Source of the DNA: SIAJ01 sp036266155
GTDB taxonomy: Bacteria; Planctomycetota; Planctomycetia; Gemmatales; Gemmataceae
Length of the DNA: 6,927 bases
Direction of reading: 5' to 3'
Assembly (NCBI GenBank): GCA_036266155.1
Contig: DATANR010000374.1
Span: 1-6,927 of the forward strand
The translations under genes were made by a program, and so were the position numbers. How positions within the stretch are numbered: position 1 is the first letter of the stretch; the number at the start of each line of letters is the position of its first letter. The notes under the pieces are model-generated. The model made no database searches, had not been told where the DNA came from, and saw only the letters and a program-made list of their open reading frames with translations. Positions 1-5,457 of this stretch are shown here, in pieces.

Positions 1-297
1 CTCCCGATCCTGCAAGGTTACACAGTCGCGTCAGGCGCCGGAAGTAGACGTGCGCGGCACCGGCGCGAAGCGAAGTCCTGGAGGTGGCGGCCCGAAGAGA
101 GACGCCCCGATCACGCCGGCGGCATCGGCACCCCGTCCGGCCAGCGGTCCGCCGGACGTCTACGTTAGATCGGCAAACGGCATCTCTCCGACTGGTTCGC
201 CTCGGCACGCAACAAAATGCGCAAGTCTTTATGATCGCAATCGGTTTCGAAGCAAAAGCCGTAGTGCAGACGGCGAATAACCGACAGGAGAGAACCA
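1..297. other. Left-edge region without a confident gene
   Basis: No recognisable gene. On the plus strand one frame is open from the left edge to a TAA at 278-280. Its translation is rich in Pro, Gly, Ala, Arg and Ser, has no motif I recognise, and stops 17 nt before the start of the next small gene. It could be the tail of an upstream gene in the same transcript, but in G+C-rich DNA an open frame of this length can arise by chance. I see no tRNA, strong promoter or repeat here. The only clear signal is the AGGAGAG ribosome binding site at 286-292, which belongs to the following gene. Confidence 0.3.
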
Positions 298-525
298 GTG
301 ACCAGTCAAGAATACGTCGATCTGAACCTTTTTTCGGTTACAACACAGCCGGGTCTGAACCTCCTCCAGCAACTCCAGATCGACGCTTTCAATTTCGACC
401 AGATGAACGAAGCTCGTGAAGAACAAAGGCCATTCGATACTGAACAGGAGGCGGCGTGGCTGGAGTTCGAGGCCAAACGCCCCCACATGGTACGGCTGGC
501 ACACGAAGCGGTTGCAAAGAAGTAG
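298..525 (+). CDS. Small hypothetical protein, 75 aa
   Basis: Not recognised. The start is GTG at 298, chosen because a purine-rich AGGAGAG (286-292) lies at ideal spacing (7 nt from AGGAG), making this one of the best ribosome binding sites in the window. The predicted product is soluble and acidic in the middle (DQMNEAREEQ, FDTEQEAAWLEFEAK) with a more basic end (HEAVAKK), no signal peptide and no membrane segment. The residues after about 20 look mostly helical. It stands alone: the next plus-strand gene is nearly 5 kb away, and 500 nt of non-coding DNA separates it from the end of the Gabija operon on the other strand. It might be the last gene of a plus-strand transcript entering from the left. 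The good ribosome binding site and the balanced residue composition argue that it is real; function unknown. Confidence 0.5.
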   Translation: MTSQEYVDLNLFSVTTQPGLNLLQQLQIDAFNFDQMNEAREEQRPFDTEQEAAWLEFEAKRPHMVRLAHEAVAKK

Positions 526-802
526 GCGAGGGCCAGATAGCTCGCACCTGCCAGAACGGTTATGATGGCCTTAGCCGTTTCACTGGGACCCGGCCGACGG
601 GCTGAAGGAGGTGGCCGGTCGACCGGGGACGAACGCCCCGCCCTGGCTCGGATGCTCCAGTCTGAGGATGGGCAATCGCGGTCCAGAGTCTGACCGAGTA
701 ATGTCCACCGAGGTGTGGGAAGAAAGGGGAAGTGAATGGGATAGGCTGTGGGCCGGACGCTACCCCGGCTGTGGTCTGCCCGCAATCTACCAAGGCTCGT
801 CG

Positions 803-831
803 GGTGACGAGAGCGGGAGTTGAACCCGCAC
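803..831 (-). other. tRNA-Leu-like 3' end fragment (possible attachment-site remnant)
   Basis: Read on the minus strand, this stretch contains GCGGG-TTCAACT-CCCGC: a perfect 5-bp T-stem closing a canonical 7-nt T-loop. Next comes a 7-nt acceptor-like strand TCTCGTC, a discriminator-position A and CC. A GTGCGGGTTCAACTCCCGC core is typical of bacterial tRNA-Leu genes, and the same T-arm also occurs in tmRNA. The upstream sequence does not fold into an anticodon arm, and no GACGAGA acceptor partner lies at the right distance, so this is not an intact tRNA. The 3' ends of tRNA genes are common integrase targets and leave such fragments as attachment-site copies. The acceptor-like strand also pairs with GACGAG just beyond it (plus strand CTCGTC 796-801, GACGAG 806-811), making a small hairpin with a GGGT loop. 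The attachment-site role is inference. Confidence 0.45.
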
Positions 832-931
832 GAAGCATACCTGTTTCTGAGCGGGTCTGCTTTCCCCGCCGCCGCAGCCATTCCCCGAACTGATGACTTC
901 CGCTTTCCGGTTGATCCGCAGAAGTTGGGAT

Positions 932-959
932 GGGAATCGCCATTTTTGGCATCACTCCC
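932..959 (-). terminator. Weak hairpin downstream of gajB
   Basis: The inverted repeat has GCCA and TGGC arms around a TTTT loop (plus strand), with an outer GGGA/TCCC pair across short internal loops. It lies about 75 nt beyond the gajB stop codon and could form at the end of that transcript. There is no U-tract on the minus strand, so it is at best a weak or factor-dependent terminator, or a 3' stabilising hairpin. Confidence 0.2.
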
Positions 960-1032
960 TCCTAAGGGTAAATGATGCCCGATCGGTCACAGGGTTTCGA
1001 TGTCGGTAGGTGCAAATCTGACGGCGTCGGAA

Positions 1033-2916
1033 TTAGCTGACGGCATCATGAATAGGCTTCAGAAAGCGCGAGGGAGCTTCCCTGCGGGTGCTTCCCCAAG
1101 GCATCACCTTCTCGACAGGGAAGGTCAGGTACAGCAATCTACGGGAACGGGTAATAGCCACGAAGGCATTCCGTCGCTCTTCTGCCATCTCAGCAGGCCG
1201 TTTTGCGCGGTAGTCTGGGAAGGTGCCTTCGTTCATGCCGATGACGAACACTACCTCGAACTCCATCCCCTTCGCGGAATGGACGGTCAGCAGCGCCACG
1301 CCAGTCTGGTTCGGCTGTTGAGTCGTCCCCAGCGCCACCTGGCTCAGAAAGGTGCCGACGGTGTGCGAGCCGCCCGGCTCATTCCGGACGTAGTAGTCCC
1401 AGTGTTGCCGCCACTCCTTTATATCCTGCTCGACCGCTGCTCGGTCCTCTTCTTCGAGACTCTGAGCAAGCCCGGCCAACCGGTCGAGCCCTAGGGCAAG
1501 CTTGAAGTTCGTATCCGACCATTGCAGGCTCATTACCGAGTCACGGATAGCGGCGGCGTCTGCCGACGAGGTTTTGCCGATGAGGAAGTCAAGAATCACC
1601 ATCCCGGTCAGTTTCCGCGTGTCCCGTCCGATGTAAATGTCCTCTGTCGGTAAGTCCAGTTTCCATTCCTTTGCCAGCAGGCCAATGTGCAGGCGGTCCA
1701 GTGGGTTGGCAAGAACTCGTAGAGCCAGCTCGAACTGGCGCACCAGGTTGGACCCGCTCTCAACGCTGCCAGCAGCCAGTTTCTTGTACGCCTCTATCCC
1801 TCTGTCCTTCAATGTCTTGAGAAGGTGGTTAAAGACGAACTTCGTCCGTCCTAGCACTGCGCACTTTTCCAGCGTGATGTTGCCCTCAACGTCCGGGTGA
1901 CCCTCGGCTACAAGCTGCTCAATGCGGTCTGCCACAAAGGTGGCTTCCGATTCTTCGTTTTCACACTCGGTGATTTCGACCACGCCGACAATCGGGAACT
2001 CGTCCTGCGGCACGTAGTCCGGGCTGAGGGCGCGGGCAGCGGCGACGACTTTGTTCGAGGATCGGAAGTTCTCCCGGAGTTCGATCAGCTTCGCCTTAAA
2101 GTCTTTGGCGAATACCGTAAGGTATTTAGGGTCTGCCTTATTAAACGTGAAGATGGCCTGTTTTGGGTCACCCACCATCATGACGTTGAAGTAGTCCTTG
2201 CCGCACAGCGCGCATAGAACGCGGTACTGGGCTTCGTTCAAATCCTGCGCCTCGTCCACGCAAATGTACTTGAACTGCCGCTGGTAGAAAGAGGCGACCG
2301 CGGGCCGCTCCTCGAACAGCCGGTACGCCAGAAGCAACAGATCGTCGAAATCGACAGCCCCACACGCCCGCACAGCCGCGTCGTACAGATGGTACACCCG
2401 ACGCATCGTCTCGTCTTCGACCATTTCGGCCACCATCAGCGCGTTCTTGTAATCGCTGATCGCGCGCATCCAGTTGTCGAGCAGCGCGCCGCGTGCCTTG
2501 TTGTCGCCCGCAGCGGAGAGTGCATTGCTTAACTCCGGGTCGGACATCACTGCTTCAAGCAGTATTTGCTTTCGGTCCGAGTACCGCTCGAAGATATTCG
2601 GGAGGCCATTGATCCCGACCGACTTACCCCGGTTGGCTAGCACCTCAACGCAGAAGCTGTGCATCGTGCCGATGAAGGCGCGCTCCGCCACCTGCGGCAC
2701 GCTCGCGAGCCGCTCGGCCATCTCGTTCGCGGCCTTATTGGTGAAGGTGAGGGCCAGAACTCGGAAGTGCTCGCCGGGACGGGCGAGCAACCGCCGAACA
2801 CGTTCGGTCAGAACCCGTGTTTTGCCAGACCCCGGTCCCGCGATGACCAGCAACGCGCCCTCTTCGTGATTCACGACTTCCTTCTGGGCATCGGTCAATT
2901 TGATCTTTACTTCCAT
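1033..2916 (-). CDS. gajB: UvrD/Rep-like SF1 helicase, Gabija protein GajB
   Basis: Predicted 627-aa superfamily 1A DNA helicase, second gene of a Gabija-type operon. All core motifs are visible in order: Q-motif Gln at about residue 11; Walker A AGPGSGKT 26-33; motif Ia LTFTNKAANEM 56-66; Ib GTMHSF 83-88; motif II VDEAQD 220-225; motif III GDPKQAIF 249-256; motif IV LRENFRS 280-286; motif V TVHSAKGMEFE 544-554; motif VI FVAITRSRR 585-593 with the conserved Arg590. It should therefore be ATPase-competent. Start: the frame stays open up to 3135, but the ATG at 2916 is chosen because it begins just before the helicase Q-motif region and has GAGGG overlapping the gajA stop. The upstream extension would be Arg/Ser-rich and overlap gajA by 70 codons. 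The protein is longer than the roughly 500-aa reference GajB but shorter than UvrD. In Gabija the helicase works with GajA, probably sensing or unwinding DNA ends. Genomic UvrD/PcrA is the main alternative; the gajA partner decides against it. Confidence 0.88.
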   Translation of the reverse strand: MEVKIKLTDAQKEVVNHEEGALLVIAGPGSGKTRVLTERVRRLLARPGEHFRVLALTFTNKAANEMAERLASVPQVAERAFIGTMHSFCVEVLANRGKSVGINGLPNIFERYSDRKQILLEAVMSDPELSNALSAAGDNKARGALLDNWMRAISDYKNALMVAEMVEDETMRRVYHLYDAAVRACGAVDFDDLLLLAYRLFEERPAVASFYQRQFKYICVDEAQDLNEAQYRVLCALCGKDYFNVMMVGDPKQAIFTFNKADPKYLTVFAKDFKAKLIELRENFRSSNKVVAAARALSPDYVPQDEFPIVGVVEITECENEESEATFVADRIEQLVAEGHPDVEGNITLEKCAVLGRTKFVFNHLLKTLKDRGIEAYKKLAAGSVESGSNLVRQFELALRVLANPLDRLHIGLLAKEWKLDLPTEDIYIGRDTRKLTGMVILDFLIGKTSSADAAAIRDSVMSLQWSDTNFKLALGLDRLAGLAQSLEEEDRAAVEQDIKEWRQHWDYYVRNEPGGSHTVGTFLSQVALGTTQQPNQTGVALLTVHSAKGMEFEVVFVIGMNEGTFPDYRAKRPAEMAEERRNAFVAITRSRRLLYLTFPVEKVMPWGSTRREAPSRFLKPIHDAVS

Positions 2917-2923
2917 CGAACCC

Positions 2924-4801
2924 TCAAGCTGTGGTCGGTGTGGTCGGTGTGGTCGGCGGCCGAACGAAGTCCAGCATTTTTCGCACGAGCGGAGGTATTC
3001 GCTGGGCCTCATCGGCGTGCTTCGCGTATGCCCCCGCGATGCGCGCGGCGTGCGTTGTTTTCCTTGATCGGAGCTGTTCCGCGATCTCGGACGCTGTCTT
3101 CCTGCCGAGTCTTTCGCGAGCCGCCTGTCTCCCACGTTCGTTCATCGGGTGTTCTTCCTCTGCCAACTCCAGGAACATGTCGCGGATCAAATCGAGATGC
3201 GTGGGCTGAGAGAGATAGCCCTCGAAATCTGCCCCGGCTGGGACGACGAACACGCGGTCGTTGCTCGTATGATCTGGTAGCGAGACCCGCTCCAGGCAGC
3301 CATTCATTTGCGAAAGTTCGTGCACCGCGCCATCGCTGAAGATGCACCACGGAATGCCAAAGCGGATCGCGAGTCGGAGAAACGGCGTGTACCCACCCGC
3401 CCCTTGGACCGCAACGAAAGAGAAACCGACCTCGTGCGGGTGAAGGCCCCAGTGCAAGTGCGCGAATGCAGGCAACGCCTGCTCCTCGGTCTCGCCCTCG
3501 AACAGAACGATAAAGCGGCTGAACAAGAGATCCCCGCGTGTGTTCATCACGCCTCGATTGATTTTCCGCATCTCCTCGGGCGTAAGCGGGTCGCCCGGCA
3601 CGTCGAACGTGTCGATTCTGGTCCCGCTGCCGACTTTCCCAAAGTGAAGGAAGGTGCGGATGTCAGCATGGGAGCAGATGTACGGTGAGTGTGTACTGAT
3701 GATCCGCTGCCCCGGAATCTGCTGAATCTGCCCGAACAGCGACCGCTGGGCATGGGGATGAAGGTGGGTCTCCGGCTCCTCGATCGCCAGGAATGGATGG
3801 ATGGCCTCAGTCCTGCGTTCACTCAGTTTCCAACTCATGTACGCCCGGAACATCAGGACGCTGGCCAGGCTCCTCGTCCCCATCCCTTGTCGTGCAAGCG
3901 GGAACGCCGAGGCCCCAACCGTCGAAAGGATGACGTCCATACCCTTGCTGAGGTCACGAAGCCGCCGTGCCACCGGGTCGATGGTGATGGCGTCCTTGTC
4001 GCAGTTCACCACATCCCCGACGCTTGTCAAGTGTCCCTTCACATGGGACAGTACCTTACTCTCCCGGACAAACACCTCATTTACTTGCGTGAGCAGTGCT
4101 TCAATGGCACGGACATGTTCATCCGCCAGCCCGGGTTCGGCGACGAGCTTGTGCCAGATCGAACTCCGACTGCGGATGTCCTCAGCCCCGTCGCGTTTCG
4201 CGTCCAGCAAATAGAGCGAAACTGGCGTGGACTGCGAGATCGTGACCGGGGGGATTCTCTCAACCAGAGAAGCGCGCGGCGCGTCAGCAAGTTCTCCCGT
4301 CCATTCCCGAAGGAATTTCCGCTCCGTGAGATATTCGCCCTTCGCCGGTGACCAAGCGAATTGCGTCCTGATCGCGGCGAAGTCGCGCTCCTGATCGTCC
4401 TGCTGAATCCCGTTGCCCCATAGTTCGAGCCAAGGGCTGCCGGTCGCGAACGTGTCGATGAAACGGTACTCGTCGTCTACCGGCCGGATAAGCACATCGA
4501 CAATAATCGCCCGCGACTTCGGAGCGTGCTTCTCAGTCGAGTCGATCCAGATGTCCTCTATGCCGAAATGGCGCTGGCCGATCCCGATTGCTGCGTGCAG
4601 CGCTTCGAGAAAGCTGGTCTTCCCCGCGTTGTTCTCGCCGATCAGGACAGTAGTGGGGGAGAGGGGGAACTCGGCCTCGCGCAGGCAGCGGAAGTTAAAG
4701 ACGCGAACGGTCGTGATGAGAACACCGCTGGACTTCGGGGCGCTCGGAATTGATCTGTCTTCTACAGCATCCGGCACGATGATCGAGGGAGTATCCGCCA
4801 T
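2924..4801 (-). CDS. gajA: OLD-family ATP-dependent endonuclease, Gabija protein GajA
   Basis: Predicted 625-aa nuclease with an N-terminal ABC-type ATPase and a C-terminal TOPRIM domain. Visible signatures: Walker A GENNAGKT at residues 55-62; a signature-like segment RQGMGTRSL 304-312; Walker B FLAIEEPETHLHPH 337-350; switch-type His in STHSP 369-373; TOPRIM first motif LFEGETEE 433-440 (catalytic Glu435); second TOPRIM motif IFSDG 487-491 (Asp490); a later conserved-type Lys568. This architecture is that of class 2 OLD proteins, which occur directly upstream of a UvrD-like helicase; that pairing defines Gabija, where GajA nicks DNA and its activity is held back by nucleotides. The gene ends 7 nt before gajB, so the two are surely co-transcribed. 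The C-terminus ends in a Pro-Thr-Thr repeat encoded by a 9-bp tandem repeat. The position after Asp490-Gly491 is Ala rather than an acidic residue, which is slightly unusual. The ribosome binding site at the ATG (4801) is weak, but Walker A lies at the expected distance from this start. Confidence 0.9.
   Translation of the reverse strand: MADTPSIIVPDAVEDRSIPSAPKSSGVLITTVRVFNFRCLREAEFPLSPTTVLIGENNAGKTSFLEALHAAIGIGQRHFGIEDIWIDSTEKHAPKSRAIIVDVLIRPVDDEYRFIDTFATGSPWLELWGNGIQQDDQERDFAAIRTQFAWSPAKGEYLTERKFLREWTGELADAPRASLVERIPPVTISQSTPVSLYLLDAKRDGAEDIRSRSSIWHKLVAEPGLADEHVRAIEALLTQVNEVFVRESKVLSHVKGHLTSVGDVVNCDKDAITIDPVARRLRDLSKGMDVILSTVGASAFPLARQGMGTRSLASVLMFRAYMSWKLSERRTEAIHPFLAIEEPETHLHPHAQRSLFGQIQQIPGQRIISTHSPYICSHADIRTFLHFGKVGSGTRIDTFDVPGDPLTPEEMRKINRGVMNTRGDLLFSRFIVLFEGETEEQALPAFAHLHWGLHPHEVGFSFVAVQGAGGYTPFLRLAIRFGIPWCIFSDGAVHELSQMNGCLERVSLPDHTSNDRVFVVPAGADFEGYLSQPTHLDLIRDMFLELAEEEHPMNERGRQAARERLGRKTASEIAEQLRSRKTTHAARIAGAYAKHADEAQRIPPLVRKMLDFVRPPTTPTTPTTA
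2931..2957. repeat. Three tandem 9-bp repeats at the 3' end of gajA
   Basis: On the plus strand the unit GTGGTCGGT occurs at 2931-2939 and 2940-2948, with a third copy at 2949-2957 ending in C. It lies inside the last codons of gajA and encodes the Pro-Thr-Thr repeats at the protein's C-terminus. Because the unit is 9 bp, copy-number changes would lengthen or shorten the tail without shifting frame. Confidence 0.85.
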
Positions 4802-4873
4802 TGGCGACCAACTTCAAAGAAAGCAACCCGCAGATGGCGGACGAGCCATTCCGGCCGGAACCAGCGAAGTGCG

Positions 4874-4879
4874 AGTATA
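4874..4879 (-). promoter_or_regulatory. Candidate -10 element for the gajA-gajB operon
   Basis: On the minus strand the hexamer TATACT, preceded by GGG, is a 5/6 match to the sigma-70 -10 consensus and lies about 65 nt ahead of the gajA start after allowing for a start site near 4866. No -35 hexamer sits at 16-18 bp. A TTGATA is present but only 10 bp away, so recognition would have to depend on an extended -10 or an activator. The 4802-5021 spacer holds no gene on either strand that I can support. Confidence 0.25.
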
Positions 4880-4966
4880 CCCGGTAACTTATCAACCCCG
4901 GCTCGCCAACTCTTCACAAATCTACGCGGCTACACCAGCTGCGGGAGGTCTGCCAAGGGGCCATCC

Positions 4967-5010
4967 AGGTTGACCATCCGGACAGCGCGAATGCCGATTG
5001 GGTTCAACCT
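4967..5010 (-). terminator. Long-loop inverted repeat after the 64-aa gene
   Basis: AGGTTGA (4967-4973) and TCAACCT (5004-5010) are a perfect 7-bp inverted repeat separated by 30 nt. It begins 12 nt past the stop codon of the small minus-strand gene and precedes the gajA promoter region. No U-tract follows. It could be a weak terminator separating the small gene from gajA, or a binding site for a dimeric regulator. Confidence 0.2.
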
Positions 5011-5021
5011 ATCGCTGGCAG

Positions 5022-5216
5022 TTAGCGGTAAGGAATCGGAATCCCAGCACGATCTAACGCTTGGCGGATCAGGGCCACAAGACGCGCATACGCCTCCATG
5101 CCGGTGACGTACTCCTTTCCAACATGTTGAATTGCCATGCGCTGTCGCTCCAGAAAGGTCGTGAACTGGTCGATCAGGAACCGAGCCACCGCGTCTTCGA
5201 TTTTGGAGTCACTCAT
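5022..5216 (-). CDS. Small hypothetical protein, 64 aa, upstream of gajA
   Basis: Not recognised. It starts at ATG 5216 and ends in TAA; a modest AGGTG lies 10 nt ahead of the start. The product (MSDSKIEDAV...AGIPIPYR) is predicted to be soluble and largely helical, with alternating charged and hydrophobic residues from about residue 5 to 57 and a short Pro-containing tail; it has no signal peptide or membrane segment. It reads in the same direction as gajA, 220 nt upstream, and may belong to the same island, but the spacing and the inverted repeat between them argue against tight co-translation. It could be a small regulator, a leftover of a gene disrupted by the neighbouring IS110 element (its start lies close to the element's left end), or unrelated. 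The complementary frame at 5061-5264 has no better claim. Confidence 0.5.
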   Translation of the reverse strand: MSDSKIEDAVARFLIDQFTTFLERQRMAIQHVGKEYVTGMEAYARLVALIRQALDRAGIPIPYR

Positions 5217-5284
5217 GCCGCAACGGCACCTGGGATGATGAAAATGGGTTGTGCAGGACAGTGATAGCGTGTCTCATGGCGTTG

Positions 5285-5432
5285 GAGGCGCTGTCGGGTC
5301 AGAGGCCGACGCACACTGGTGCTTGACAGCCCGTTTTGGAGTCTGGCCCGGCTGTCGATCCGTACCCGGGATTGTTGTCCCCCTGGTGGGGAACACGCGG
5401 AGCAGAGTGTGTAGCTCCTCGACAGCCTCCGG
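5285..5432 (+). ncRNA. Candidate IS110 bridge RNA (seekRNA)
   Basis: The leader of the recombinase gene is unusually rich in inverted repeats. A perfect 9-bp stem GGCTGTCGA (5350-5358) / TCGACAGCC (5419-5427) encloses two hairpins: TCCCC 5378-5382 with GGGGA 5388-5392 (loop CTGGT), and GGAGC 5399-5403 with GCTCC 5414-5418 (10-nt loop). Upstream, GCTGTC 5290-5295 pairs with GACAGC 5325-5330 around an inner GCAC/GTGC hairpin (5311-5322). This layout of a 5' stem-loop followed by two looped arms, of about 150-180 nt and directly before the gene, is what is known for IS110 bridge RNAs, whose loops pair with target and donor DNA. Exact ends and loop roles are inference. GACAGCC at 5325-5331 can also pair with 5350-5356, so alternative folds exist. 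Confidence 0.55.
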
Positions 5433-5433
5433 C

Positions 5434-5457
5434 GGCGTTCTCCATTGGGAGTGCGCC
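5434..5457 (+). promoter_or_regulatory. Hairpin covering the recombinase ribosome binding site
   Basis: GGCG (5434-5437) pairs with CGCC (5454-5457) and CTCC (5440-5443) with GGAG (5448-5451), with a 2x2 internal loop and an ATTG tip. The GGGAG ribosome binding site sits in the 3' arm and the ATG follows the last paired base. This would limit translation of the recombinase, a plausible way of keeping transposition low. Confidence 0.45.

Larger units (their letters stand above)
526..1032. other. Intergenic region between the orphan gene and the 3' end of gajB
   Basis: About 500 nt without a supported gene. Long open frames occur on both strands (for example minus 881-306 and 955-560), but they have no plausible ribosome binding site, run antisense to the small gene or to each other, and give Arg/Ser/Pro-rich translations typical of shadow frames. 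What it does hold is the tRNA-Leu-like 3' fragment at 803-831 and a weak hairpin at 932-959, listed separately. The fragment marks this region as a possible junction between chromosome and inserted DNA. Confidence 0.4.

Noticed and set aside
803..905. Intact tRNA or tmRNA on the minus strand
   Set aside because: No anticodon stem-loop or pairing 5' acceptor strand can be made upstream of the T-arm, although a GGCTG/AAAGC segment superficially resembles a D-arm.
306..955. Long minus-strand open frames (881-306 and 955-560)
   Set aside because: They lack ribosome binding sites, overlap a better-supported small gene or each other, and their Arg/Ser/Pro-rich translations look like G+C-driven shadow frames.
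2917..3135. 73-residue N-terminal extension of the helicase (ATG at 3135)
   Set aside because: It overlaps gajA in another frame, is Arg/Ser/Pro-rich with no helicase homology, and the Q-motif begins just after the internal ATG at 2916, which has its own ribosome binding site.
5323..5351. Perfect TTGACA -35 element (5323-5328) as a transposase promoter
   Set aside because: No -10-like hexamer lies 15-19 bp downstream, and the bases are part of a predicted RNA stem.
5251..5457. N-terminal extension of the transposase
   Set aside because: The frame is open, but this part coincides with the structured leader and does not resemble IS110 proteins, which begin close to the VAGLDVH motif.
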